Origin: Aerococcus kribbianus
GTDB lineage: Bacteria > Bacillota > Bacilli > Lactobacillales > Aerococcaceae
Direction of reading: 5' to 3'
Length of the DNA stretch: 64,000 nt
Assembly (NCBI RefSeq): GCF_026805545.1
Contig: NZ_JAPRFR010000001.1
Coordinates: forward strand, 806,001 to 870,000
Part shown: piece by piece, positions 35,665 to 44,677 of the stretch
How positions within the stretch are numbered: the first letter of the stretch is position 1
Layout: every line of letters starts with the position of its first letter
Program-made: the position numbers and the translations under genes
The notes under the pieces: model-generated
Told to the model about the DNA's origin: nothing
The model's input: only the letters and a program-made list of their open reading frames with translations
The model's database searches: none

Positions 35665-36522
35665 CTATTTCTCTGCAAGAATATGGTTAAGACTTTGCTT
35701 GACTGATCCCGCATAAATTTGGCCAAATTTTAATAAATGGATCATGAAGAGATAGAGTCGGTAAAATTCTAAACGTAATTGGTAACCATCTTCTAGGGGC
35801 AAAATTTCACTATAAGCTTGATAAAACTCTTCGGTGTAGCCACCAAAGACAGTGGTGATGCCCAAATCGAATTCGCGGTCCCCATAGAGCGGACTAGGGT
35901 CAAACAAGGCCGGTGCACCATCGCTAAGGAACATGTAGTTTCCTGCCCAGAGGTCGCCATGAACTAAGACCGCTTGGCTAGCATGATTGTCTAAGGCTTC
36001 CACCATGACTTGACGTGCTTCTTGATAACGTGCCATATCATCTTCACTCCATAACCCTTGGTCTAATAAGGCTTGGCTGAGTTGGTCCATGCGCTCATTG
36101 ATAAAGAGTTCCCGCCAGGAATCAGTCCATTGGTTGGCAAAGGAAATGGCAGCTCCTGCATAAGGGTAGTCAAAACCAAATTGGCCATTTGGACTGGAAA
36201 CTTGATGGAGTTTGGCTACTAATTGACCAAGTTCAGCTTGGCTTCCTTGGTGGCCTTCTTCTAAATAAGATAAGAGTAGGTAAGCATCACCAGCAGCTTG
36301 GCCATGAGCAATCACACGTGGTCCTCGAATACCATGCTCCTCAAAAAGTTCTAAGCCAACTATTTCTGCGGTATAGAAACTTTCCGAGGCATTAGCCTGA
36401 ACCAATAAGAAGTAATCCTCTTTATCGGTGATGACATGGTAGGCTGCATTAACATCCCCACCACTCACTGGCTTTAATTCCTTAATTCCTTCAATAGGAA
36501 GTTCCTTAATAATCTCTTGCAC
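35665..36522 (-). CDS. Fructosamine/ketosamine-3-kinase family protein
   Basis: 285 residues with the aminoglycoside-phosphotransferase-like kinase fold: an N-lobe PVSGGDVNAAYHV, a catalytic loop AVLVHGDLWAGNYMF (HGDLWxGN) and the metal-binding FDPSPLYGDREFDLG. This HGDLWSGN/DPAxxYGDRE combination defines the FN3K family, which phosphorylates the sugar of glycated proteins or small Amadori products so that they decompose. GGGTGACC lies before the ATG at 36522 (weak RBS). It stands alone, with a terminator downstream. Substrate in bacteria is uncertain. Confidence 0.92.
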   Translation of the reverse strand: MQEIIKELPIEGIKELKPVSGGDVNAAYHVITDKEDYFLLVQANASESFYTAEIVGLELFEEHGIRGPRVIAHGQAAGDAYLLLSYLEEGHQGSQAELGQLVAKLHQVSSPNGQFGFDYPYAGAAISFANQWTDSWRELFINERMDQLSQALLDQGLWSEDDMARYQEARQVMVEALDNHASQAVLVHGDLWAGNYMFLSDGAPALFDPSPLYGDREFDLGITTVFGGYTEEFYQAYSEILPLEDGYQLRLEFYRLYLFMIHLLKFGQIYAGSVKQSLNHILAEK

Positions 36523-36698
36523 ACGAGGTCACCCTTTCTAAACTTGTGTTTCCTTATCATTATAACAAGTTTTCTGACTCAGGGTAAAATGACACCCTTG
36601 CAGGACTTCCGCTAAAATTTGCGTTGCAACAGTTTCAACTTGAATAAAAAGCAAGTGCGTTGCCAAAGAAAAGTATTCAAATAAAGGCGCTCGGTCGA

Positions 36699-37655
36699 TT
36701 AGTGATGTAATTGATCGTCTAGAATTTGGTCACCATCCCAGCCTGCTGGGTAGAATGTTGGCCAGTTATCCATTTCCTTAGCTAATTCATCATGAGAATC
36801 ATTAGAGAAGAAAATATGGAAATGGTGCACATCTTCAGTAGGGGCAATGTTGTGATCGGAGAATTGGACCGATTCGAAGGCTTCCTCGTCGCCACCAACC
36901 TTGGTAAATAGGGCCCGAACACCACGGTTCCCTTTTTCGTAGTCAAGAATCTTGCTACCGGCAGCTTCATATTCACCAGTCACTTCGCTACCATCTTCTT
37001 TGATAAAGGTAATTTTATTGTCTTTGATTTTAATTTCCTTGATATCCGTTTGGTAACCGGTAGTGTAATAATCCTTGTAGTCATCAGCTGTTTTTTCGCC
37101 GTCACTTTCCAAGGCTTTGATTTCCATGACAGGGTCAAGCGTGCCATCTTCTAAGTATGGGAAAACTGATTGCCAGTCGCCTTGCCAGTCTTCTAAGGTC
37201 CGGTCCGCAACTTGGTCGTCTTTAAAGTAACCGGCTTGAATTTTTTGTTTGGCTTCGCGTTCTGCTTTCAAATTGGGGTTGTCTTTCAAGTACTGGTCGA
37301 TTTCTTTTTGCTCATCATCACTGACTTCAGAAACCGGCACTTCATGGTAGTGATCACCATGGGCAACGATATAATTATCGCCCTCACGATCGACAACAGT
37401 TTCAGTTGAAACGGTGACATCATGGTCATGGTTATGGTCGTGAGCTTCTTCATGGGCATGGTCGTGATCATGATTTCCTTCATCATGAGTATGATCGTGC
37501 CCTTCTTCAATCTTACTGCCTTGATCTTGGTTAGCAACTTCTTGACTAGTAGCATCTTCAGCAGCAGTGTCGGCATTGTCAGTTGCTTGCTGATTGGCAC
37601 AAGCAGCGAGCACCAAGGCAGCGGATAGGGTTAATAGTAACTGTTTTTTCATCAT
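36699..37655 (-). CDS. Zinc-binding lipoprotein with His-rich segment and ZinT domain
   Basis: Signal peptide with lipobox VLAAC (Cys about residue 18), an Asp/Glu/Gln-rich linker, a His-Asp-Glu-rich metal-binding stretch (about 52-80, many HDH and HNH repeats), a streptococcal-type histidine triad HGDHYH (about 99-104), then a C-terminal ZinT (YodA) domain from WQGDWQSVFPYLEDG to the end, with the conserved HHFHIFFS (zinc ligands). It is presumably anchored outside the membrane and delivers or buffers zinc, like AdcAII or the ZinT part of AdcA. Three ATG codons follow AAGGAG; I use the second. Zur-like boxes upstream suggest zinc repression. No AdcBC permease is in the window. Confidence 0.93.
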   Translation of the reverse strand: MMKKQLLLTLSAALVLAACANQQATDNADTAAEDATSQEVANQDQGSKIEEGHDHTHDEGNHDHDHAHEEAHDHNHDHDVTVSTETVVDREGDNYIVAHGDHYHEVPVSEVSDDEQKEIDQYLKDNPNLKAEREAKQKIQAGYFKDDQVADRTLEDWQGDWQSVFPYLEDGTLDPVMEIKALESDGEKTADDYKDYYTTGYQTDIKEIKIKDNKITFIKEDGSEVTGEYEAAGSKILDYEKGNRGVRALFTKVGGDEEAFESVQFSDHNIAPTEDVHHFHIFFSNDSHDELAKEMDNWPTFYPAGWDGDQILDDQLHH

Positions 37656-37690
37656 CATTTCTCCTTTGCATACTTAATACTGTTAGTAAT

Positions 37691-37759
37691 CGTAATCATT
37701 ACGTTTTAAATCATAACCCAGCTCCTCCGTTAAAGTCAAGATAAATCGTAATTATTTTG
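37691..37759 (-). promoter_or_regulatory. Two Zur-like boxes upstream of the zinc lipoprotein gene
   Basis: CGTAATCATTACG at 37691-37703 is a perfect palindrome and matches the core of the Firmicutes Zur box (TCGTAATnATTACGA). A second, partly decayed copy AAATCGTAATTATTTTG lies at 37744-37759, on the far side where the promoter is expected. Repression by zinc fits the product. Confidence 0.78.
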
Positions 37760-37795
37760 ATTTGTTTTTTTAATGACTCTTTTATTACAAAACCA

Positions 37796-37837
37796 TAAAA
37801 AACACCTCATCCGTTTTTTAATAAGACAGACGAGGTG
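37796..37837 (-). terminator. Terminator after murR
   Basis: CACCTCATC / GACGAGGTG stem (one mismatch) with a 17-base loop; on the minus strand it is followed by GTTTTTTATGG. Confidence 0.75.
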
Positions 37838-37853
37838 CATCGTACCTATTGAG

Positions 37854-38711
37854 TTAAGAAATGAAATCCTCTAGATCAGTAATGGCTTGCTTGGATAGTT
37901 CCAACTGTTTAATCGTATTGTCGTAATCCTTAGTCATATAGTAAAACAATAAGATATCCACTGCATAAAGTTGTGATAGCAACGAAATTGTTGCCCCGCT
38001 TCGCAATAAGGCTTCATTAGTTTCAGCCGTTTTTAAGGCCAAATCTGCTTTGCGACTCAGCGGATTGTCCGAGTCCTTAGTCAAGGAAATCGTCATTAAT
38101 CCCCATTTCTTGGCTAAGCGCATCATGTGCAGCCCTTCTGTTTTTTCTCCGCTATAAGAAATACCAATATAAGTTGATCCCGCTGGCGCAATAGCCAAGG
38201 AAGCAGCGAGCTCGTGTTGGTCTTGGCTAACCACTATTTGCTTGCCAATCCGCGTAAACTTTTGTCGAAAATCTAAGGCCACTAAATAAGAGGCACCTAA
38301 TCCATAGAGATAGATAGTTGGGCTAGCCTTCAAGGTTTCAACCACTTGATTGATGGTGTCATTTTTTAAACTAATGTTGGACTCCGAAAGTACTGCTTTG
38401 GTATTCATAGCTAGTTTATCCTTAATCCGGGTCAAACTTTCATTGGGTTCAATATCGGTATAATGACTATCCAAGGCAGGTTCTCCTTGAGCAGATAAAG
38501 CTAGTTTCAAGTCAGTGAAACCTTCAAGACCAATAGAATGACAAAAACGAATCACACTGGCAGGACTTGATTGTGCGGCTTGAGCAAGCTTAGCAGTAGA
38601 CATTCTGATGACTTCCAGTGGATGATCTAAAACAAATCGGCCGACTTTTTGCTCTGAACGAGGCAGAGAAGCCAACTGATTTTTAATTGCTAGGGAGATA
38701 TTACGAGACAT
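37854..38711 (-). CDS. murR: RpiR-family regulator of MurNAc catabolism
   Basis: 285 residues: an N-terminal RpiR-type HTH (SEQKVGRFVLDHPLEVIRMS, then LAQAAQSSPASVIRFCHSIG) and a C-terminal SIS sugar-isomerase domain (TIYLYGLGASYLVALDFRQK, TYIGISYSGEKTEGL) that senses MurNAc 6-phosphate in known MurR proteins. It follows murP, 81 bases away, giving the order mupG-murQ-murP-murR known from S. aureus, which is the main reason for the name. AAAACCATG has a GGAGG upstream (CTGAGGAGGAAAACC). Likely autoregulated. Confidence 0.88.
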   Translation of the reverse strand: MSRNISLAIKNQLASLPRSEQKVGRFVLDHPLEVIRMSTAKLAQAAQSSPASVIRFCHSIGLEGFTDLKLALSAQGEPALDSHYTDIEPNESLTRIKDKLAMNTKAVLSESNISLKNDTINQVVETLKASPTIYLYGLGASYLVALDFRQKFTRIGKQIVVSQDQHELAASLAIAPAGSTYIGISYSGEKTEGLHMMRLAKKWGLMTISLTKDSDNPLSRKADLALKTAETNEALLRSGATISLLSQLYAVDILLFYYMTKDYDNTIKQLELSKQAITDLEDFIS

Positions 38712-38792
38712 GGTTTTCCTCCTCAGTCTTAGCCAAAATCGCTAGTAATAAGAGGCTAGCTCTATTAGCTTAGCCTCTACTCATCCTATTAA

Positions 38793-40283
38793 TTATAACT
38801 CATCTAAAGCATCCATGGTATTAGAAGGAGCCCCAGTAATTTCGCTAGCTTCTTGGGCTTCTTTGGGCACCCCAAAGAAATAGGTCAAGATAAAGCCTCC
38901 CAGATAAGCTGCCAACAAACCAAGCACATAGGCTAACCATTGACCGTCTGCCACCAAAGGAATCAAGGCTAATCCGGAAGGTCCAATTGCGGTGGCGCCT
39001 ACCCCACCAATAGCCCCTAAAATGGCCCCACCGACACCTCCACCTAAGCAGGCGGTAATAAATGGGCGACCAAGTGGTAAGGTTACAGCATAGATAAGGG
39101 GTTCGCCAATTCCCAAGATACCCACTGGCAAGGACCCTTTGATGATATTAGTGAGTTGTTTGTTTTTTCGACATTTCATCCATAAGGCTAGAGCAGCACC
39201 AACTTGACCGGCACCTGCCATGGCTAAGATCGGTAATAAGACGGTTTTACCTGAGGAAGCAATCATTTCAATATGAATAGGCGTCAAAATTTGGTGTAAG
39301 CCAAACATCACTAATGGTAAGAAACTTGCGCCTAAGATAAAACCAGCAAAGGCCCCACCCACAGCGAGAACCCAATTAATGGCGCCTACCAGTGAGCTAG
39401 AAATAAAGCCCGCCACTGGCATAATTAGAAAAATAGTGACAATACCCACAAACAATAAGGATAGGGTAGGAGTGACAATAATATCAATGGCATCGGGGAC
39501 AACTTTTCGTAACGCCTTCTCAACTAAGGATAAGAGATAAACTGCAATAATGACCCCGATGACACCACCTTGCCCAGGCGCCAGTTCGCCACCAGTGAAA
39601 ATATTAGGCAAGGGATTCTCTGGCGCCATGCCCGTCAGATAGGTGACACCCGCCACGACGCCCCCTAATCCATCTGTCGCCCCGAAAACGCGGGCTGCGT
39701 TAATCCCAATATAGATGTTCAAATAAGCAAAGAGGCCACTTTGTAATATCTTCAAAATAGTAAATAGATTGGTCCAAGCAGCAGGATCAATGGTCCCAGC
39801 CGTCATCAAGTTTTCAATAATAGAGGCAAGCCCCCCAATAATACCTGCCCCCACAAAGGCTGGAATTAACGGGACGAAAATTGAGGCAATGACCTTCAAA
39901 GCTCGTTTAAAAGGTGTGTCATTCCGTTTGTGCTGCTGAGCCTTATTCTGAGCGGCAAGCTGTTCAGCTTGGCTACGACCAGAAAGGAGGTCTTGGTCTA
40001 AATTTTCATCAATACTCTCCCCCTGACTCACTCCTGAGCTAGCGGCCATTTCATTGGCAATTTTAGCTGCCTTACCCGGCCCAACAACAACCTGTAAGGT
40101 ATCATCTTCCACTACTCCTAGGACCCCTTGCAAACTGCGCAATTGCTCTAGGTCCACTGCTTGGTCATTCTTGACTTCAATCCGCACCCGAGTCATGCAG
40201 TTATAAACTTTGTTAGTATTTTCTGGGCCACCAATAGCCGCGTAAATCTCCGCAGCGAGACGTTTTTCATTGCTGTTAGTCAT
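38793..40283 (-). CDS. murP: PTS EIIBC component for N-acetylmuramic acid
   Basis: 496 residues: EIIB domain with the phosphorylated Cys in VYNCMTRVRIEV (about 26-37), a linker, then an EIIC domain of about ten membrane segments, with GIGEPLIYAVTLPLGRPFIT carrying the substrate-binding GEP motif. No EIIA domain is attached, as in other MurP transporters, which borrow EIIA-Glc. It imports and phosphorylates MurNAc (or MurNAc-GlcNAc) from cell-wall turnover. The start overlaps the murQ stop by 8 bases. Specificity is inferred from the operon. Confidence 0.92.
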   Translation of the reverse strand: MTNSNEKRLAAEIYAAIGGPENTNKVYNCMTRVRIEVKNDQAVDLEQLRSLQGVLGVVEDDTLQVVVGPGKAAKIANEMAASSGVSQGESIDENLDQDLLSGRSQAEQLAAQNKAQQHKRNDTPFKRALKVIASIFVPLIPAFVGAGIIGGLASIIENLMTAGTIDPAAWTNLFTILKILQSGLFAYLNIYIGINAARVFGATDGLGGVVAGVTYLTGMAPENPLPNIFTGGELAPGQGGVIGVIIAVYLLSLVEKALRKVVPDAIDIIVTPTLSLLFVGIVTIFLIMPVAGFISSSLVGAINWVLAVGGAFAGFILGASFLPLVMFGLHQILTPIHIEMIASSGKTVLLPILAMAGAGQVGAALALWMKCRKNKQLTNIIKGSLPVGILGIGEPLIYAVTLPLGRPFITACLGGGVGGAILGAIGGVGATAIGPSGLALIPLVADGQWLAYVLGLLAAYLGGFILTYFFGVPKEAQEASEITGAPSNTMDALDEL

Positions 40284-41196
40284 TAGATTCTCCTCCTTTA
40301 TTTAAGGGATAGTCAATGTCATTGATAAAACCATTGGCTTGAGCAATTTTTTCTTCAGCAGATGCCTTATCCAAACCTGTCAAGATCATAACAATAGCTA
40401 CCTTAACTTGGCGGTCAGCTGCCTGAAAAACTTGCTCCGCCTGTTCCAAGGAACAATCTGCTGCTTCCATAATAATGCGCTGGGCTCGGTCTTCTAATTT
40501 CTGATTAGTAGCTAGAACATCCACCATTAAATTCTGATAGACCTTACCAATACCCACCATGGCGCAGGTCGATAACATGTTTAAGACTAATTTCTGAGCG
40601 GTACCAGCTTTCAAACGGGTAGAACCTGTCAGTACTTCTGGTCCAGTTTCAACTTCAATTGACACATCTGCATATTGGCTAATCTCAGCATTTTTGTTAC
40701 AGGACAGGGCCACTGTGCTCGCACCAATAGTCTCGGCATAGGCTAACCCACTAATGACATAGGGGGTTCGTCCGGAAGCGGCTAATCCTACCACGGTATC
40801 TTGGGCTTGTAGCGCGATTTGAGCCAAGTCTGTTTCCGCAAAATTACCGGTGTCTTCCGCTCCTTCTGCAGCTGAGAACATCGCCGCTTGACCACCAGCG
40901 ATTAACCCAATGACCATATCTGGCGACACTCCAAAAGTCGGCACACATTCAGCGGCATCAAGGACACCTAAACGGCCACTGGTACCCGCACCAATGTAAA
41001 TTAATCGCCCACCTTGATTAAAGGACCTAATGATTTTATCCACAGCTTCTTCAATGTCAGCTAAAACTTCTGAAATTGCCTTGGCTACTCCTTGGTCTTC
41101 CGCATTCATAGTCGCAAGCATTTCACCTACGGACATTTGATCAAGCGCCATGGTATTAGGATTTCGCTGTTCTGTGGTTAGTTTTTCTAATTTCAA
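40276..41196 (-). CDS. murQ: N-acetylmuramic acid 6-phosphate etherase
   Basis: 306 residues with the MurQ signature: TEQRNPNTMALDQMSVGEML at the N-terminus, LIYIGAGTSGRLGVLDAAEC (phosphosugar-binding SIS loop; Glu in this region is catalytic), LTGSTRLKAGTAQKLVLNML and a C-terminal UBA-like helix bundle ending in GFINDIDYP. It cleaves the lactyl ether of MurNAc-6P to GlcNAc-6P and D-lactate. Its start overlaps the mupG stop by 4 bases. Confidence 0.97.
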   Translation of the reverse strand: MKLEKLTTEQRNPNTMALDQMSVGEMLATMNAEDQGVAKAISEVLADIEEAVDKIIRSFNQGGRLIYIGAGTSGRLGVLDAAECVPTFGVSPDMVIGLIAGGQAAMFSAAEGAEDTGNFAETDLAQIALQAQDTVVGLAASGRTPYVISGLAYAETIGASTVALSCNKNAEISQYADVSIEVETGPEVLTGSTRLKAGTAQKLVLNMLSTCAMVGIGKVYQNLMVDVLATNQKLEDRAQRIIMEAADCSLEQAEQVFQAADRQVKVAIVMILTGLDKASAEEKIAQANGFINDIDYPLNKGGESND

Positions 41197-42260
41197 TTGA
41201 ATGCCTCCATTCTAATTTCAAACTTCTGTCCCGGTCCAATTTGATTAATCAAGGGCAAATGAGAAAACTTGACTTGTCCCACCACGTTCACCTTGTCATC
41301 AGCAGCCAAGGCACGCTTAACAATTTGCACTTCTCCTTGGTAACGTTGGTAGCCCTCATTATCGATGGTAATGGCTCCAATCGGCCGCTCGATAGTATTC
41401 AAAGCTACTATCGGTTTAACCAGGGGACGCAGACGCGCTTCCTGACTACGGACCACATCTCTAGCGGGATCCAATCGATTACTATGAGGTTTTTGAATGT
41501 GGTCTAACCAGTCCGTATGACCAGCCACAAGGGACTGAGCAGATAAGCTAATACTATTTTCATCTATATAAGTAACGAATTGGTCACGGCTGGATGCGGA
41601 TAAACCAGGGTCTCCAATATAAACATGGTCACAGCAATAATCTTGGATTAAAGCCAAGGCCCCTGCTAGCGGCAGTAAGTCGCGGTGCACTTCTAAAGTT
41701 GGCAAGCCTTTATAGAGAGGACCGCGTTTATCATTATCACCAGCCACAAAAGCCGTCACTGGGAGATGATTCGCCTTGAGCCATTGATTACGAGCCAATA
41801 AATAATCGCTATCCACCCCGGTTTCCGGGCGTGGATAGTAGTTGTGCCAGGCTTCAATGGAGGTAAAATCTGCTTGAAAGCTTTTTAAGGCATCAATGTC
41901 GCTTTGTTGGAGAGTGCTTGCATTTAGGGCGACCTTTAACTGGTGGCTAATTTCGGCAACATCTTGCCAATCAATTCCGTAATCGATACGCAAACCGGAA
42001 ATTCCTAAATCCACTAAGGGGCCTACATGCTGACTAGAGGCACCCAGTTTTCCTAAGGCATCTCGGGAAATATCCACCATCAATTCCAGGTGATGGTTGC
42101 GAGCAAAAGTCCCCAATTGAGCCAAACGTTGCTTGTAATGGGATACATCCTCTTCCGGAATATGGATAGAAGTAAAAATCCCTGAAAAGCCTGCTGCTAG
42201 CATACTTTGTAAGTAGTCTTCATCAATTTCGTCATTTAAAAAGACCGAAAATCCAAACAT
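41193..42260 (-). CDS. mupG: 6-phospho-N-acetylmuramidase MupG (DUF871)
   Basis: 355 residues: an N-terminal TIM barrel (GFSVFLNDEIDEDYLQSMLA, GISGLRIDYGI, FTSIEAWHNYYPRPETG) and a small C-terminal cyclophilin-like domain (IGAITIDNEGYQRYQGEVQI), the DUF871 layout. The S. aureus homologue MupG cuts MurNAc-6P-GlcNAc from the reducing... disaccharide imported by MurP, feeding MurQ. The true start is the ATG at 42260, preceded by AAAGGAG; an earlier in-frame TTG is too close to it. First gene of the mupG-murQ-murP-murR operon. Confidence 0.93.
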   Translation of the reverse strand: MFGFSVFLNDEIDEDYLQSMLAAGFSGIFTSIHIPEEDVSHYKQRLAQLGTFARNHHLELMVDISRDALGKLGASSQHVGPLVDLGISGLRIDYGIDWQDVAEISHQLKVALNASTLQQSDIDALKSFQADFTSIEAWHNYYPRPETGVDSDYLLARNQWLKANHLPVTAFVAGDNDKRGPLYKGLPTLEVHRDLLPLAGALALIQDYCCDHVYIGDPGLSASSRDQFVTYIDENSISLSAQSLVAGHTDWLDHIQKPHSNRLDPARDVVRSQEARLRPLVKPIVALNTIERPIGAITIDNEGYQRYQGEVQIVKRALAADDKVNVVGQVKFSHLPLINQIGPGQKFEIRMEAFN

Positions 42261-42283
42261 TTGCAACTCCTTTCCATTCTTTA

Positions 42284-42370
42284 ATGTAACCGCTTTATTT
42301 AATTATAGCTTTTCAGGAATTTGATTTCAATATAAACGGGAATGTTTAATATAATCCGGAATTTTATTCC
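42284..42370 (-). promoter_or_regulatory. mup/mur operon promoter with cre-like site and inverted repeats
   Basis: On the minus strand -35 TTGAAA (42330-42325), 17-base spacer, -10 TATAAT (42307-42302). At the start site lies the cre-like ATGTAACCGCTTTAT (plus strand 42284-42298), one clear mismatch to the CcpA consensus. Upstream of the -35 are two inverted repeats: AAAC/GTTT arms extended by AT pairs (about 42329-42352) and GGAAT/ATTCC (42358-42370), possible MurR sites. This suggests catabolite repression plus specific control. Confidence 0.72.
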
Positions 42371-42398
42371 AAAAAACTTAAAGCTCATCAAAACGAAA

Positions 42399-42425
42399 AC
42401 TGGCTCCTAAATAAAGGAACCAGTA
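42399..42425 (-). terminator. Terminator after the hydrolase gene at 42497
   Basis: ACTGGCTCC / GGAACCAGT stem (one mismatch) with an A/T-rich 9-base loop; on the minus strand followed by TTTTCGTTTT. Confidence 0.78.
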
Positions 42426-42496
42426 TTAGTAATATTATTAAGCTAATGACTTTCTACTGTAAATCAACCATTTTAATTATTCTAGTGCTTAAAAAA

Positions 42497-43435
42497 TTAA
42501 TCATCTTGTAAGAATTCTGCCAGCATCGCTTGATAGGCTTCTGGTTCACTATAGGTGAATTCACAATGCCCATAACCTTGCATGGTCTCAAGATATTTTT
42601 GGTCATGGGGAATGGCTTGGTAAATGTCTTGAGCCATATGGGGCGGAGTGAGCTGATCTTGGTCAGCATTCGTAATAAACACCGGAATCGTTATTTGATT
42701 GGCCCACTCACTGGCATCCCTATCAGCAAAACGAACATTTAACTTAACACGGTTGAATAAGTCACCGCTCCATTTCAAATAAGATATGGGAATCCCTGTT
42801 TCATCTGTGACCAATTGAAAGACTTGATCAATCATTTCATTGCTATCTGCCAAGGGACAATCGAGAATCAAATAGTCAATCATTTGGTCCCTTTCTTGAT
42901 CACGAGCCGCTGCCATTACTGCCGTCGCTCCCCCGTAAGATTCTCCCCACAAGACAACAGGGCCATCCGCGACTTCTTCTTGGGCAAAGGCTAAAACATC
43001 CAAAGTATCATAGGATTCCAAGACACCAAAAGTATTGTAGTTAGCTTGACTCTGACCAGAATTAGCTTGGTCGTAGCTAATCACACTGTAACCCATATCA
43101 TAAAAAGTTCGCATTATGGGTGCCAAGGTTTTCTTGGTTCCACCTAGGCCGTGAACCATAACAACAATTCCCTTGGCCTGATCATTCTCAAGATAAAGGT
43201 AGGGAATATCGTAATTGCCTTGGCTTGACGATAGGCTTGCGCTCTCTGGCTCTAAGGGGACGATTAAGTTCTCATAGCCCTCCTGGTAATGTTTTTCATT
43301 TTCTAGGGTTTCTTCTTGGCTCGTTAAATGGGTGACCCCATTAAACACCTCTTGTCCAGTCAAATAAGTTACTCCTGCAAATGCAACCATTATTAGCCCC
43401 AACAAAATAACAATCGCTAACTTCCACTTCTTCAT
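42497..43435 (-). CDS. Membrane-anchored alpha/beta hydrolase, copy 1
   Basis: 312 residues: an N-terminal signal-anchor (KLAIVILLGLIMVAFAGVTY) and an extracellular alpha/beta hydrolase domain with GIVVMVHGLGGTKK (oxyanion loop), WGESYGGATAVMAA (nucleophile Ser in GESYG), an Asp in FITNADQDQLTP and His in GYGHCEF. The start at 43435 follows GGAGGGGG; the frame upstream is longer but lacks an RBS. A similar, divergent gene lies 146 bases away (43582-44619). Such anchored serine hydrolases are common in lactic acid bacteria; substrates are not known. Confidence 0.88.
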   Translation of the reverse strand: MKKWKLAIVILLGLIMVAFAGVTYLTGQEVFNGVTHLTSQEETLENEKHYQEGYENLIVPLEPESASLSSSQGNYDIPYLYLENDQAKGIVVMVHGLGGTKKTLAPIMRTFYDMGYSVISYDQANSGQSQANYNTFGVLESYDTLDVLAFAQEEVADGPVVLWGESYGGATAVMAAARDQERDQMIDYLILDCPLADSNEMIDQVFQLVTDETGIPISYLKWSGDLFNRVKLNVRFADRDASEWANQITIPVFITNADQDQLTPPHMAQDIYQAIPHDQKYLETMQGYGHCEFTYSEPEAYQAMLAEFLQDD

Positions 43436-43581
43436 CACTTCCCCCTCCAATCTTGTAACCACTTTCATTATAACCTAATACAAGGTCAAATAGTGACGTT
43501 TTTCTCTAGCATTAAGGAATCATTCGCTATTTGTCTATGAAGATTGCTATAATAACATTTAAATAAAAAGGAAGTGATGTC

Positions 43582-44619
43582 ATGAGCAAAAATAACCACA
43601 AAAAACGCTGGCCAAAAATAGTCGGTTGGCTTGCTAGTATTCTCGTTTTACTTAGCATTATCGCGACTATAGTCGTTGGAAATTATTTCGTCGACTATGC
43701 CTTAGTTCCTAACAGTGGCGGTGCTGATCGTGACCCTGTAGTTGAAACCCTACCGGAAGGCACCGAAAAGCAATCCAAACAAACCGCTCAAATTATCGCA
43801 AAAAACAAGGCCTTAGAAGAAGATAGGGTAGACACTTGGTTAGAAAACACTAAGTCTCTTCACCAAGACGTCAGCATTAAAAGCGATGACGGTCTGACCT
43901 TGCGAGGCGAAATTTTTAAACAAGACAAAGAACACCAAACTAATAAATGGGCTGTGATTGTACATGGTTATCAAGTCAACAAAGAACACATGTATCCCGT
44001 ATCCAACCGTTACTATGAAGAAGGCTATAACATCTTAACCTATGACCAACGTGGTCTAGGCGAAAGCCAAGGGGACTACATTACCATGGCCATCAAAGAA
44101 AAATACGATCTGATTAATTGGTTAGAATTTCTCATTGCTGAACATCCAGATAGTGAAATTGTCACCCATGGCCAATCTCTAGGTGCTGCCACTGTGATGT
44201 CTGCTTCCGGTTTAGATGATTTTCCTGATCAAGTCATAGCGGTTATTGAAGATAGTGGTTACAGCAGTGTTTGGGGTGTTTTTGAGAGTGAGCTCCATCA
44301 ACGTTTTGCCCTACCAGCCTTCCCTGCCTTACACATGGCTGGAATTATGGCCTATTTCAGAGCAGATATTAATATTTTCTCAGATGGCCAAGTCACCGAC
44401 TTATTAGCTAAGTCTACCACTCCAACCCTCTATATCCATGGGACTGCCGATGACTTTGTTCCTTATCAAATGGTTCATGACGTTTATAACGCCTTGCCTA
44501 TTGCTGAAAAAGAACGCTACATTGCGCCAGAGGCAGCCCACAGCGAATCAAAATATCTTGATCCTGATGACTATTACCAAACTGTCTTTGATTTTATTGA
44601 CCAATACGATAAGCAATAA
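43582..44619 (+). CDS. Membrane-anchored alpha/beta hydrolase, copy 2
   Basis: 345 residues: N-terminal anchor (IVGWLASILVLLSIIATIVV), then an extracytoplasmic hydrolase domain with VIVHGYQVNKEHM, YDQRGLGESQGDY, the nucleophile elbow VTHGQSLGAATVM (Ser in GQSLG), Asp in HGTADDFVP and His in PEAAHSESK. It belongs to the YqkD/BAAT-like group of anchored serine hydrolases. AAGGAAGTG precedes the ATG at 43582 and a TATAAT lies at 43548-43553. Divergent paralogue at 42497-43435. Confidence 0.88.
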   Translation: MSKNNHKKRWPKIVGWLASILVLLSIIATIVVGNYFVDYALVPNSGGADRDPVVETLPEGTEKQSKQTAQIIAKNKALEEDRVDTWLENTKSLHQDVSIKSDDGLTLRGEIFKQDKEHQTNKWAVIVHGYQVNKEHMYPVSNRYYEEGYNILTYDQRGLGESQGDYITMAIKEKYDLINWLEFLIAEHPDSEIVTHGQSLGAATVMSASGLDDFPDQVIAVIEDSGYSSVWGVFESELHQRFALPAFPALHMAGIMAYFRADINIFSDGQVTDLLAKSTTPTLYIHGTADDFVPYQMVHDVYNALPIAEKERYIAPEAAHSESKYLDPDDYYQTVFDFIDQYDKQ

Positions 44620-44621
44620 AG

Positions 44622-44662
44622 AAAAACTCCCTTAAAGTTTTATTAACCTTAAGGGAGTTTTT
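44622..44662. terminator. Bidirectional terminator between hydrolase and aldo/keto reductase
   Basis: Perfect 14-bp stem AAAAACTCCCTTAA / TTAAGGGAGTTTTT with a 13-base loop between convergent genes. Confidence 0.92.
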
Positions 44663-44677
44663 CTCATATTATAAAGA

